64,000 nucleotides of DNA from Flagellimonas sp947499585 (GCF_044596045.1 NZ_CP138995.1:2790001-2854000), one strand, 5' to 3'; shown: positions 17,517 to 26,400, counted from the first letter of the stretch. Notes: generated from the letters alone by a model not told the origin. Program-made: numbers and translations.

Positions 17517-18179
17517 ATGAATAAACTTGACAAAATTAATTTCACGATTAAAACGTTGGATGAACTTTATCCAACAATCCCAATACCTTTAGACCATAAA
17601 GACCCATATACATTATTGGTTGCTGTGCTCCTATCTGCACAAAGCACAGACGTACGCGTAAATAAAATCACTCCTCTACTATTTGAAAGGGCTGACAATC
17701 CGTATGATATGGTAAAACTTACTGTTGATGAAATACGTGAGATTATTAGACCAGTAGGCCTCTCCCCTATGAAATCTAAAGGCATTCATGGGTTATCGCA
17801 GATTCTGATTGAAAAGTATGATGGAGAAGTACCACAAGAAATTGAACTATTGGAAGAATTTCCAGCTGTTGGGCATAAAACTGCCAGCGTAGTGGTTTCT
17901 CAAGCATTTGGAATTCCGGCCTTTCCGGTAGATACCCATATCCATAGACTTATGTATCGCTGGGGGTTCACCAATGGTAAAAATGTGATACAGACTGAAA
18001 AAGATGCCAAGCGATTATTTCCCAAAGAAATCTGGAATAAATTGCATCTTCAAATAATTTGGTATGGCCGGGAATATTCTCCAGCAAGAGGATGGGACAT
18101 TGACAAAGACATCATTACAAAGACAATTGGGCGAAAAACAGTGCTTGATGAATACTATAAAACCAAAAAGAGCCGCTAA
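17517..18179 (+). CDS. nth: Endonuclease III lacking the iron-sulfur cluster cysteines
   Basis: A 220-residue DNA glycosylase/AP lyase that removes oxidised pyrimidines. The helix-hairpin-helix with catalytic Lys (EEFPAVGHKTASVV near residue 120) and the catalytic Asp (PVDTHIHRL near residue 140) are both present. The [4Fe-4S] site that normally closes the protein (C-x6-C-x2-C-x5-C) is absent. The corresponding stretch reads YGREYSPARGWDIDKD and has no Cys. The enzyme is probably still active, since cluster-free relatives are known, but the loss is notable. Its stop codon lies in the loop of a strong terminator. Confidence 0.92.
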   Translation: MNKLDKINFTIKTLDELYPTIPIPLDHKDPYTLLVAVLLSAQSTDVRVNKITPLLFERADNPYDMVKLTVDEIREIIRPVGLSPMKSKGIHGLSQILIEKYDGEVPQEIELLEEFPAVGHKTASVVVSQAFGIPAFPVDTHIHRLMYRWGFTNGKNVIQTEKDAKRLFPKEIWNKLHLQIIWYGREYSPARGWDIDKDIITKTIGRKTVLDEYYKTKKSR

Positions 18180-18193
18180 TTGCGGCTCTTTTT
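18165..18193 (+). terminator. Rho-independent terminator of nth
   Basis: AAAAAGAGCCGC and GCGGCTCTTTTT form a 12-bp stem around the loop TAATT, followed by more T's. The nth stop codon TAA is in the loop. The A- and T-rich arms could also end transcription from the minus-strand small gene at 18212. Confidence 0.88.
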
Positions 18194-18211
18194 GGTCTTT
18201 TTTTGAAGTTG

Positions 18212-18355
18212 TTAATTCAACGTTACTTCAAATTTGTGTTTTTTGTAATCAACTACTTGAATCGATTTAGAGTAGCTCAGCAAGAAATCAATTGTTTCTC
18301 GTCTAGCTTTTACCGATTTAACGGCTTTTTGTTCTTCAGAGTAAATGTTTTCCAT
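18212..18355 (-). CDS. Small conserved-looking protein (47 residues) downstream of the sigma factor
   Basis: A 47-residue open frame with an ATG start (MENIYSEEQKAVKSVKARRE, then DFLLSYSKSIQVVDYKKHKFEVTLN split by ETI). It has a charged N-terminal half and a FLLSYSKS core. No signal or membrane segment is seen. It follows the ECF sigma factor gene by 72 bases on the same strand and ends just before the nth terminator, so co-transcription is likely. I recall similar short proteins beside sigma factor genes in flavobacteria, but that is memory, not a search. A regulatory partner role is possible but unproven. Confidence 0.6.
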   Translation of the reverse strand: MENIYSEEQKAVKSVKARRETIDFLLSYSKSIQVVDYKKHKFEVTLN

Positions 18356-18427
18356 ATTCTAGCATTAATGTTACAATTAGATAACGCCGCTAAAATGGAA
18401 ATATTGCTATGTTCGACCTAATGCAGA

Positions 18428-19009
18428 TTAATTCGTTAAAACGATATTATTGCGCTCAACTATCTTTCTTAGGTTGATTAGAGCATATCGCATTCTTCCT
18501 AAAGCTGTATTGATGCTCACTCCTGTATTCTCGGATATTTCCTTAAAACTCATATCCTTATAGATTCGCATCATCAAAACTTCTTTTTGATCTTCAGGTA
18601 ATTCATCAATCAAAAACGTTAAATCGCTATCAATTTGATCTTTGATGATTTGTTTCTCAGCATTTAGCTTTTCATCTCTTATAACAGAGAAGATGTTGAA
18701 ATCATCACTACCCTCAAACTTGGGCATTCTTTTATTCTTACGGAAGTGGTCAATGATAAGGTTGTGTGCAATACGCATTACCCATGGTAAAAATTTACCT
18801 TCTTCACTATAAGAACCTCTCTTAAGTGTTTTAATTACCTTAATAAAAGTATCTTGAAAGATGTCCTCTGCAACATCTCTGTCCATTACTTTAGAATAAA
18901 TAAAACTGGAAATTCTTTGGTTATGCCTGTTGATTAAGACTTCAAGAGCCTTTTCTTCACCAGCAATGTAATTCTTTACTAATATCGAGTCTTCAATCTG
19001 TAGTTCCAT
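18428..19009 (-). CDS. ECF-family RNA polymerase sigma factor
   Basis: A 193-residue sigma-70 factor of the extracytoplasmic-function type. Region 2 is seen around DVAEDIFQDTFIKV (residues 45-58) and WVMRIAHNLIIDHFRKNKR, which recognises the -10 element. Region 4 with a helix-turn-helix (FKEISENTGVSINTALGRM, near residues 153-171) reads the -35 element. No regions 1 or 3 are present. No anti-sigma gene with a membrane segment is adjacent. The next gene on the same strand is the 47-residue protein. This compact form is the common housekeeping-like ECF factor of flavobacteria (inference). Confidence 0.93.
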   Translation of the reverse strand: MELQIEDSILVKNYIAGEEKALEVLINRHNQRISSFIYSKVMDRDVAEDIFQDTFIKVIKTLKRGSYSEEGKFLPWVMRIAHNLIIDHFRKNKRMPKFEGSDDFNIFSVIRDEKLNAEKQIIKDQIDSDLTFLIDELPEDQKEVLMMRIYKDMSFKEISENTGVSINTALGRMRYALINLRKIVERNNIVLTN

Positions 19010-19230
19010 ACAAATTACTTTTTGGTTAAAATTAGGAGCCTCCCTTCTGTTAAGAAAGACTTTAGTTATTAGCTTAATTTTAAAAAAGTAATTATTTCTG
19101 TATAGGCCTATCAGGTTTTTAATTACACATCAAATATAGATAAACAGTGTGCCCAGTAAAAAACAATGTTGTGATTTGGGCATTTTTAGATGTTAACTGA
19201 TACAATATACGTATTAAGTGTGGTGTAGCG

Positions 19231-19238
19231 TATCTTTG
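19231..19238 (+). promoter_or_regulatory. Bacteroidota -7 box for uvrA
   Basis: TATCTTTG matches TAnnTTTG and ends 18 bases before the uvrA ATG. It lies in the 247-base divergent gap between the sigma factor gene and uvrA. The rest of that gap shows no open frame I trust. Confidence 0.6.
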
Positions 19239-19256
19239 AAACGCAAATTTTAACAT

Positions 19257-22034
19257 ATGACCCTTATCAAGAACGTGGATCCCAAGCGTAATATTATTAT
19301 TAAAGGTGCTAAACTTCACAATTTAAAGAATATAGATGTTGTAATTCCTAGAAATAAGCTGGTAGTGATTACTGGGCTTTCAGGTTCTGGCAAATCTAGC
19401 CTTGCTTTTGATACGCTATATGCCGAAGGTCAAAGACGCTATGTAGAGAGTCTTTCTTCGTATGCAAGACAATTTTTAGGAAAACTGGACAAACCCAAAG
19501 TAGACTATATAAAAGGTATTGCTCCTGCCATAGCCATAGAGCAAAAAGTTAATTCTACAAATCCAAGATCAACAGTAGGGACTACAACAGAAATCTACGA
19601 TTACTTAAAATTACTATATGCCCGTATTGGTAAGACCATATCCCCAGTTTCTGGCAAAGAGGTCAAAAAAAATACGGTTACAGATGTTATCAATTACATA
19701 AAACCTTTAGAATTGGGCACCAAGCTATTACTCTTGGCGCCTATTACTATTAAGGATGAACGAGACCCAATAAAGTCTTTAGAGCTTTTCTCTAAACAAG
19801 GGTATGCGCGTATTAAATATAAAGGAGACGTTTTACGAATAGATAATGCTCCAGCAACTATTGGCAGAAACTTTGATTTGGTTGTGGACAGGGTCATTGT
19901 AAAAGATGATGAAGATTTTTACAATCGTTTGGGCAATGCAGTGGACAACGCATTCTTTGAAGGAAATGGTAAATGTATCATTGAAAGCTTAGAAAGTGGC
20001 GAAACCAAAACCTTCAGCAATCAATTTGAATTGGATGGAATAAAATTTTTAGAACCCAACGTACACCTCTTTAGTTTCAATAACCCTTATGGAGCTTGTC
20101 CCAAATGTGAAGGTTATGGAGATGTAATAGGTATTGATGAAGATTTGGTCATTCCAAATACGGCCTTGTCAGTTTTTGAAAACGGAGTTTTCCCTTGGCG
20201 AGGAGAAAGTATGGGATGGTACAGAGACCAGTTAGTAAATGCCGCTTACAAGTTTGATTTTCCAATTCACAAACCTTGGTTTGAATTAACTGAGAAACAA
20301 AAACAATTGGTGTGGGACGGTAATGAACACTTTATAGGTATACATGCATTTTTTCAACAACTAGAAGAAAAAAGCTATAAAATTCAGAATAGAGTAATGC
20401 TTTCCCGTTACCGTGGAAAGACCAAATGTTCAGTTTGTAAAGGGAAACGATTGCGAGAAGAAACCAACTATGTAAAAGTAGGCGGGTATTCTATTTCGGA
20501 TTTAATTGAATTGCCGATAAAAAAGTTGACTCCATTTTTTGAAGAATTACAACTTTCTGAGCATGACAATACCATAGCTAAAAGATTACTAAAAGAAATC
20601 ACCACCCGATTGGATTTCTTGAGCAAAGTAGGATTAAGTTATCTAACGTTAAATCGAAAATCGAACACACTATCTGGCGGAGAAAGCCAACGTATCAATT
20701 TGGCCACTTCTTTGGGCAGCAGTTTGGTGGGGTCCATGTATATTTTAGACGAACCCAGCATTGGTTTGCACCCAAAAGATACCGAAAACCTAATTGAAGT
20801 ATTGTTGTCCCTTCGAGATTTGGGAAACACTGTTATTGTGGTTGAGCATGACGAAGATATCATGAAAGCCGCTGATGAAGTTATAGATATAGGTCCAGAG
20901 GCGGGAACCTTAGGTGGTGAAGTTGTTGCTACAGGTAGCCTGGACCAAATTCTGACATCCAATTCCCTAACAGCAGATTACTTAAATGGTACCAGGGAAA
21001 TCAAAGTGCCTTCAGAACGTAGAAACTCCAAGCATTACATTCAAATAAAGGGAGCAAGAGAAAACAACCTTAAAAACATAGACGCTACCTTTCCTTTAAA
21101 TGTACTTACCGTGGTAACGGGAGTTTCCGGTAGTGGAAAAAGTACTTTGGTCAAAAAAATATTATACCCCACTATTTTAAAAGAAGTAGGTGGTTACGGT
21201 GAAAAAGCCGGTCAGTTTACTAAAGTAGAAGGCAAATACAGTCATATAAAACATGTAGAGTTTGTAGATCAGAATCCAATCGGTCGTTCTTCTCGATCTA
21301 ATCCGGTTACCTATATAAAGGCCTATGACGATATCCGTAATCTTTTCTCTTCGCAAAGGTTGAGTAAATTAAGAGGGTATCAACCCAAGCACTTTTCATT
21401 TAATGTAGATGGAGGACGTTGCGAAAAATGTAAGGGAGAAGGTGAGATTACAGTAGAAATGCAATTTATGGCGGACGTGCATTTGGAATGTGATGTCTGT
21501 TCTGGTAAACGTTTCAAAAAAGAAATTCTTGAAGTTCAGTTTGAAGGTAAAAGTATTGATGACATCTTAAACTTGACAATTGATGAAGCCATTGAACACT
21601 TTAAAACCCATAAACAAGACAAGATTGTAAACAAGTTACAACCATTGCAGGATGTAGGTTTAGGCTATGTTACTTTAGGGCAATCCTCCTCTACCCTTTC
21701 TGGTGGCGAAGCACAACGTATTAAATTGGCTTCCTTTCTAGTAAAGGGAAATACCAAGGAAAAAGCATTGTTCATTTTTGATGAACCTACCACGGGACTA
21801 CATTTTCACGACATAAAAAAACTGCTGAAATCTTTTGATGAACTTATAGCCAAAGGACATTCCGTTATTGTGATAGAGCATAATATTGAATTGATAAAAT
21901 GTGCTGACTATATTATTGACCTTGGTCCAGATGGTGGTGAAAATGGAGGCTATTTACTAGCCGAGGGAACTCCAGAAGAGTTGGTTCAAAATAAAAATTC
22001 ACATACTGCAAAGTACTTGTCAGAAAAACTATAA
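19257..22034 (+). CDS. uvrA: Excinuclease ABC subunit A (UvrA)
   Basis: A 925-residue DNA damage-recognition ATPase of nucleotide excision repair, acting with UvrB and UvrC. Two ABC modules are complete: Walker A GLSGSGKSS near residue 41 and GVSGSGKST near residue 622, and signature motifs LSGGESQRINLA and LSGGEAQRIKLA, each followed by a Walker B (ILDEPSIGLH, IFDEPTTGLH). Zinc-finger Cys pairs are seen at CPKCEGYG, CSVCKGKR, CEKCKGEG and CDVCSGKR. Length is normal for the family. It is an independent transcription unit, with the Crp-family gene 36 bases downstream. Confidence 0.97.
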   Translation: MTLIKNVDPKRNIIIKGAKLHNLKNIDVVIPRNKLVVITGLSGSGKSSLAFDTLYAEGQRRYVESLSSYARQFLGKLDKPKVDYIKGIAPAIAIEQKVNSTNPRSTVGTTTEIYDYLKLLYARIGKTISPVSGKEVKKNTVTDVINYIKPLELGTKLLLLAPITIKDERDPIKSLELFSKQGYARIKYKGDVLRIDNAPATIGRNFDLVVDRVIVKDDEDFYNRLGNAVDNAFFEGNGKCIIESLESGETKTFSNQFELDGIKFLEPNVHLFSFNNPYGACPKCEGYGDVIGIDEDLVIPNTALSVFENGVFPWRGESMGWYRDQLVNAAYKFDFPIHKPWFELTEKQKQLVWDGNEHFIGIHAFFQQLEEKSYKIQNRVMLSRYRGKTKCSVCKGKRLREETNYVKVGGYSISDLIELPIKKLTPFFEELQLSEHDNTIAKRLLKEITTRLDFLSKVGLSYLTLNRKSNTLSGGESQRINLATSLGSSLVGSMYILDEPSIGLHPKDTENLIEVLLSLRDLGNTVIVVEHDEDIMKAADEVIDIGPEAGTLGGEVVATGSLDQILTSNSLTADYLNGTREIKVPSERRNSKHYIQIKGARENNLKNIDATFPLNVLTVVTGVSGSGKSTLVKKILYPTILKEVGGYGEKAGQFTKVEGKYSHIKHVEFVDQNPIGRSSRSNPVTYIKAYDDIRNLFSSQRLSKLRGYQPKHFSFNVDGGRCEKCKGEGEITVEMQFMADVHLECDVCSGKRFKKEILEVQFEGKSIDDILNLTIDEAIEHFKTHKQDKIVNKLQPLQDVGLGYVTLGQSSSTLSGGEAQRIKLASFLVKGNTKEKALFIFDEPTTGLHFHDIKKLLKSFDELIAKGHSVIVIEHNIELIKCADYIIDLGPDGGENGGYLLAEGTPEELVQNKNSHTAKYLSEKL

Positions 22035-22070
22035 CATATATAATGTTCTGATAACTATTTTCAATACGAT

Positions 22071-22652
22071 ATGCCAGAAGAAATAAATCCTTTGTTAACG
22101 TTTATTCTCGATACTGTTGCCATCCCAAAAAGTGAGGCACAGGAAATTGTGGCCAGTTTTCAACATAAGAAATTGAACAAAGGTGAATTTCTAGTAAGGG
22201 AAAATCAAATAAGCGATGACTACTTCTATTTAGAAAAAGGTTTGATGCGCACATTTTTATATGATTTGGAGGGCCATGAAATAACAACCGATTTTTTTGT
22301 TGAAAACAATATTGTCTTTGATGTTACTTGTTTTTTCAATCGTGTTCGTTCAGAAGTTAATGTTCAAGCAGTTACAGAATGCACTGGCTATCGAATTTCT
22401 TACGAAGAACTCAATGCCCTTTTTCATAATAAACATGCTTTTCGTGATTTTGGCCGTGCCGTCCTGGTGAAGGGTTTTATTGCTTCCAAAAAAAGAAGTT
22501 ATGCCATGATCAACAAAACGGCGGAAGAGCGATATCGAGGATTATTGACTACTAATCCCAAGATTTTGAAATATGCTCAATTAAAACATATTGCCTCATA
22601 TCTTGGAGTAACAGATAGCACGTTGAGCAGACTTAGAAGAAATCTGCAGTAA
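22071..22652 (+). CDS. Crp/Fnr-family transcriptional regulator
   Basis: A 193-residue regulator with an N-terminal cyclic-nucleotide-binding-type beta-barrel (about residues 15-120; KGEFLVRENQISDDYFYLEKG) and a short C-terminal helix-turn-helix (LKHIASYLGVTDSTLSRLRR, near residues 170-189). No Cys cluster for an FNR iron-sulfur centre is visible. Whether it binds cAMP is unclear, because the usual Arg-Ser ligand pair is not recognisable. The membrane protein gene follows within 75 bases and is the obvious candidate target (inference). Confidence 0.88.
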   Translation: MPEEINPLLTFILDTVAIPKSEAQEIVASFQHKKLNKGEFLVRENQISDDYFYLEKGLMRTFLYDLEGHEITTDFFVENNIVFDVTCFFNRVRSEVNVQAVTECTGYRISYEELNALFHNKHAFRDFGRAVLVKGFIASKKRSYAMINKTAEERYRGLLTTNPKILKYAQLKHIASYLGVTDSTLSRLRRNLQ

Positions 22653-22724
22653 TATTATTTCTTGCCTTTTGTCAAGTAATATTTATAAGGTTCAATGGAA
22701 ATTTGTCATATAAACTTTATACAA

Positions 22725-23408
22725 ATGGCAGAATCATCAATGTATCTATCCATAGGGTTTGTGCTGACCACCCTAATTACACTTTGGTTTCTTTTCAAAG
22801 CATCAAAGAACATAAAAGTGATAGTGGGTATTACCATCTGGATGATAATCACGGGCATACTTGGAATTTCCGGGTTTTACAGAAATGTAGAAGCTTTTCC
22901 GCCACGGTTTGTTTTTTTAATTGGTCCGGCAATCTTATTTATTCTAGCCGTTTTTCTGTTGCAGGATGGACGTAAGTTTGTGGATGGTTTGGATTTAAAA
23001 TGGTTAACACTGCTTCATATGGTTAGAGTTCCTGTTGAGTTTGTCTTGCTTGCCATCTTTTTAGATGGATTGATTCCCGAACTCATGACTTTTGAAGGCT
23101 ACAATTACGATATACTCTCAGGAATTACGGCTCCTATTATTTATTATTTGTTTTTTGTAAAAGGTTGGATTGGCAAAAAAGGCCTGTTACTTTGGAACAT
23201 TGTCTGTTTATTGCTCTTATTAAACATCCTTACTATAGCCATTTTTAGCGCTCAAACTCCTTTCCAAAAATTGGCGTTTGACCAACCCAATATAGGTGTA
23301 GCGTATTTCCCATTTGTATGGTTGCCAGCTGTAATTGTACCTATCGTATTGTTTTCCCATTTGGCAAGTATTAGGCAATTATTGGTGATTCTTCCCAAAA
23401 AACTTTAA
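22725..23408 (+). CDS. Multi-pass membrane protein of unknown function
   Basis: A 227-residue hydrophobic protein with about seven membrane segments (roughly residues 8-25, 32-50, 60-80, 100-118, 130-146, 155-178, 197-217). No family is recognised. The ATG at 22725 is preferred because it begins just before the first membrane segment; an in-frame ATG at 22695 adds ten residues. It follows the Crp-family regulator gene on the same strand, an arrangement that suggests the pair belong together, but the role is unknown. Confidence 0.65.
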   Translation: MAESSMYLSIGFVLTTLITLWFLFKASKNIKVIVGITIWMIITGILGISGFYRNVEAFPPRFVFLIGPAILFILAVFLLQDGRKFVDGLDLKWLTLLHMVRVPVEFVLLAIFLDGLIPELMTFEGYNYDILSGITAPIIYYLFFVKGWIGKKGLLLWNIVCLLLLLNILTIAIFSAQTPFQKLAFDQPNIGVAYFPFVWLPAVIVPIVLFSHLASIRQLLVILPKKL

Positions 23409-23575
23409 AGAATAAAAGGTTGACCTAGCTCTATGTCAAATGGGCATCAAACCAAACTCTCCTTTCATGAAATTCACCATCATCAATCTTAGAATTAAGT
23501 CTGCAAATAAAAATATCTAAATCATTTTTAAAATAAATACCTAATAATCAATTAGTTAGATTTAATTATTTTTTT

Positions 23576-23591
23576 TTGGCACGCTGTTTGG
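23576..23591 (+). promoter_or_regulatory. Sigma-54 (RpoN)-type promoter, -24/-12
   Basis: The sequence TTGGCACG, four bases, TTGG places a GG at 23578-23579 and a GG at 23590-23591, separated by exactly ten bases. The -24 half is a perfect match to YTGGCACG. The -12 half has TTGG instead of TTGC. It lies 54 bases before the ATG at 23645. An RpoN promoter requires an enhancer-binding activator, and no such gene is in this window. Confidence 0.6.
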
Positions 23592-23644
23592 TATTTACTT
23601 GTCGGGATGTGAATAATTGCATTCGGAATTTAAAACCTTATAGT

Positions 23645-24889
23645 ATGAAACATTTAGTACTCATTTTTGCAGCGGTTCTTTTAGGTACTCCAAGTATCAA
23701 AGCTACCACCATGGAAGATAAGGTTGCCATCAGCAATGCTTATAGATACGGAAACTCTTTCATTTTTGTAGAAAATGGAATTACGTTTTCTGTATATCCC
23801 GATGGAGAATTTGATTTTTATATAGACAATCAAGTAAATGTTGGTGTCAATGCCCGTGTTGGGAATGTTGGTTTAACATTTAACTCAGGATATAACTACA
23901 ACCCTTTTGTTCAATATGATGATTACGGTTCTGTAGTACAAGTAGAAAACATCCCTGTTTATTATGACCATTACGGACGTGTATCACAAATAGGTAGTAT
24001 TGATGTATGGTACAGAAACGGTCGTGTACGTAGACTTGGTGGATTGAACGTTTTTTACAATGGTGGTGTATTTAGTCACCATACTGGATATATCAATATC
24101 TATAACAGACATTATGTGTACAGACCTTTTCATAGGTATTTTGCAAGACCGGCAGTATCGTTTTGTAATGTTTATAACAGACCATATAGAAGGTACTACA
24201 ACCCTGTAAGATATACGTATTACAGACCTTACAGAAACAACTATAGAAGATCTTATGCATCTTATGGTAAAACATATAGAAACGATAGAAGGCATAGAAG
24301 AGACAATATCTATAGAAATGACAGAAGAGTTTCGCAACGAAACAATAGTGTAAGAAGAAATGATAATTATGGTAGAACCAATAGATCTGTAAATCGTAAC
24401 GATTATAGATCGGATACCAGAAGAGTGAGTGGAAATACTACCACAAGAAGGTCTGTTGATCAAGGTAACTATAGAAAAGGAAATGCTGTAAGCCGTTCTA
24501 ATAACAGTGTAAAAAGAAATACTGGCACTAGTAGAACAGTAAAACAGAGTGAGTATAGAAGAGGAAATGTTGCCTCAAGAAGCAATAATAACAGCAGAAC
24601 GGTTACACAAAGACAAGTGACGCGAAAGCCGAACAGTAGAACTGTAACCAAACGAGAAGTAACCACAAGCCCAAGAAGCAAAACGGTTACCCGCAGTACA
24701 ACTAATACTTATAAAAGGCCACAGGCTAGAAAAAATACAAGCAGGTCGGTTGCAAGTAGAAGTAGTGCACCAAAAAGGACTGTATCCAGAAGTACTAAGA
24801 CAACAGTAAAAAGAAGTTCTGGTAATACAAGTTCAAAAAGAAGTAGTAATTCAGGCACTAGAGCAAGAAGCTCACGAAGAGTGCAATAA
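23645..24889 (+). CDS. Exported, highly basic low-complexity protein
   Basis: A 414-residue protein with a signal peptide (cleavage near IKATT, residue 19). Residues 30-160 look structured, with repeated GxV/I-xV-xY-type beta units (VVQVENIPVYYD, VSQIGSIDVWYRNGR, VRRLGGLNVFYNGG). From about residue 165 it becomes Tyr/Arg/Asn-rich. The last 150 residues are almost only Arg, Ser, Thr, Lys, Asn and Val, and are probably disordered and strongly positive. I recognise no family. The charge suggests binding to nucleic acid, phosphate-rich surfaces or polysaccharide outside the cell (inference). An upstream in-frame ATG at 23576 overlaps the promoter and is rejected as the start. A terminator follows. 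Confidence 0.8.
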   Translation: MKHLVLIFAAVLLGTPSIKATTMEDKVAISNAYRYGNSFIFVENGITFSVYPDGEFDFYIDNQVNVGVNARVGNVGLTFNSGYNYNPFVQYDDYGSVVQVENIPVYYDHYGRVSQIGSIDVWYRNGRVRRLGGLNVFYNGGVFSHHTGYINIYNRHYVYRPFHRYFARPAVSFCNVYNRPYRRYYNPVRYTYYRPYRNNYRRSYASYGKTYRNDRRHRRDNIYRNDRRVSQRNNSVRRNDNYGRTNRSVNRNDYRSDTRRVSGNTTTRRSVDQGNYRKGNAVSRSNNSVKRNTGTSRTVKQSEYRRGNVASRSNNNSRTVTQRQVTRKPNSRTVTKREVTTSPRSKTVTRSTTNTYKRPQARKNTSRSVASRSSAPKRTVSRSTKTTVKRSSGNTSSKRSSNSGTRARSSRRVQ

Positions 24890-24917
24890 AGATAGTTTTT
24901 AGGTTGGTTAGTTGTTT

Positions 24918-24958
24918 ACCCCGTAGTTGGATTTATCCGCTACGGGGTTTTTCTTTTC
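24918..24958 (+). terminator. Terminator after the basic protein gene, overlapping the flippase 3' end
   Basis: ACCCCGTAG and CTACGGGGT form a 9-bp stem with a 13-base loop and a TTTTTC-type tail. The right arm contains the stop codon of the minus-strand flippase gene. Confidence 0.8.
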
Positions 24959-26400
24959 AGCCATTTGGAAAGTACCCCTGAAACATCCTCTGAAATTTCA
25001 AAACGATATAAAATACCAAGGTACATCAACACAATTAGTGCAGATTTTAAAATGATATTTATGATGGGGTGAAACGGAAACTGCAAAAGATGAAATAATA
25101 TACCCAATAACATCAGTGTAGCAAAAACTTTAAATGTAGCTCCCGTAAAAGGTAAGAAACCAAATTTTAGCTTTACAAAAACAAGCTTTACTAAATTAAA
25201 TATGAATATGGAAATAAAACTGGCCAGTGCAGCACCTTCCAGTCCAAGCTTAGGAATAAGCAGAAGATTAAGAAGTATGGTAAGCAAGGCAAGACAGATA
25301 CCAAAAATAAGTACCGTTTTATAGTATTTTGAATTGAATAAAATAGAATTATTATTCCCTAACATAGAATCGAACACCTTTGCCAAACCAATCAAAAAAA
25401 CAATGGCAAATCCATTTCTGTAAGATTCTGGAAGTAGTTGGTATAAGTCTTCCAAATTGAGAATAATCAATACAAATAATATTCCTGAAGCAATAAACAA
25501 GGTCAAGGAAGTTTTTTTATACAAGGTTTCCAGTCCAAAAAGATTGCCCGAGTTCAACAATTCAGCGGTTAAAGGATAGGTAATTTGGTGCATTGCCCTG
25601 GAAGGCACAATAATTACCGTAGCAATGTAAACCGCCACCCCGTAGTAAGCCACATTTTCAATTTTAATAAACTGATTCAGCATCACCTTGTCTATTTCCA
25701 ATAAAATCAAAGCCGCAGAACCGCCTAGAATAATCAAAAAAGTATAAACAAGTATCTCCTTGGTGTTAGAAGGGAAACTAAAATTAAACTTCGGGAAACG
25801 AATGCTGTAAGCATATAGTTTGATAATGGCAGTTCTTAAAAGATAAAGACCAACCAAACATTTAAAGAAAAGGTCCAAAGAGATTACATCAAAGTATAGC
25901 AGCAATAGTAATATAGAAACCCCAATACGTCCAAACACCTCTTTCATGAAGTTGCCAAAAACCGACTTTAAATGTACTTTACACCAAGAGAAGAATACTT
26001 CAAAATATGCCATGGATAGCGCTACCAAAAAAACATACCAGACATAATCTTTCACCATGGGGTTTACCTGTGAAATCAGAGCCCCTAACTGTTCTTGAAA
26101 TAAAAAGGTGATAATGCCCAAAGGCAAAATACCAAGTAACGGTATTAACAACATCAAAGTCAAGAAACCATCTTTTTCAGAATTTTGATAATTACTATAA
26201 AACTTCACCATGGTATTGTGCACGCCAAATGCCATTAACGGCATTAAAATAGCGCCAGAGGCCAATATAAAAGTAACCAAGCCAAAATATTCATCAGGCA
26301 AAATCTTAGTGTAGAGAAACAATGTATTTATCGCTCCAAAAACAAACCCCAAATAGGTGATGCTAATGTTTTTTAAAGACTGCTTTAAGACGATTCCCAT
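24940..26400 (-). CDS. Oligosaccharide/polysaccharide flippase (Wzx/MATE-type)
   Basis: A 486-residue membrane protein with about 12-14 hydrophobic helices spread over its length, typical of the MOP superfamily polysaccharide transporters that flip lipid-linked sugars across the inner membrane. The N-terminus (LKQSLKNISITYLGFVFGAIN) resembles flavobacterial members of the family. It overlaps the GT4 gene by 16 bases and is the last gene of a four-gene minus-strand cluster. The TAG stop codon sits in a terminator stem shared with the convergent gene. The substrate is unknown. Confidence 0.88.
   Translation of the reverse strand: MGIVLKQSLKNISITYLGFVFGAINTLFLYTKILPDEYFGLVTFILASGAILMPLMAFGVHNTMVKFYSNYQNSEKDGFLTLMLLIPLLGILPLGIITFLFQEQLGALISQVNPMVKDYVWYVFLVALSMAYFEVFFSWCKVHLKSVFGNFMKEVFGRIGVSILLLLLYFDVISLDLFFKCLVGLYLLRTAIIKLYAYSIRFPKFNFSFPSNTKEILVYTFLIILGGSAALILLEIDKVMLNQFIKIENVAYYGVAVYIATVIIVPSRAMHQITYPLTAELLNSGNLFGLETLYKKTSLTLFIASGILFVLIILNLEDLYQLLPESYRNGFAIVFLIGLAKVFDSMLGNNNSILFNSKYYKTVLIFGICLALLTILLNLLLIPKLGLEGAALASFISIFIFNLVKLVFVKLKFGFLPFTGATFKVFATLMLLGILFHLLQFPFHPIINIILKSALIVLMYLGILYRFEISEDVSGVLSKWLKRKTP

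Noticed and set aside
23420..23560. A 26-codon frame (start near 23438) in the gap before the basic protein gene
   Set aside because: Very short, no promoter box, and the sequence becomes AT-rich without coding character. The gap is better explained by the sigma-54-type promoter region.
23984..24463. Minus-strand open frame of 159 codons antisense to the basic protein
   Set aside because: Its Ile/Ser/Val-rich composition is the mirror of Tyr/Arg/Asn codons on the plus strand. It has no promoter or gene-like start, and the plus-strand protein has a signal peptide, promoter and terminator.
24200..24880. Short repeated motifs suggesting a CRISPR array or tandem repeat locus
   Set aside because: The repeats are irregular codon-level low complexity (Arg/Ser/Thr/Lys), with no constant repeat-spacer length and no cas genes nearby.
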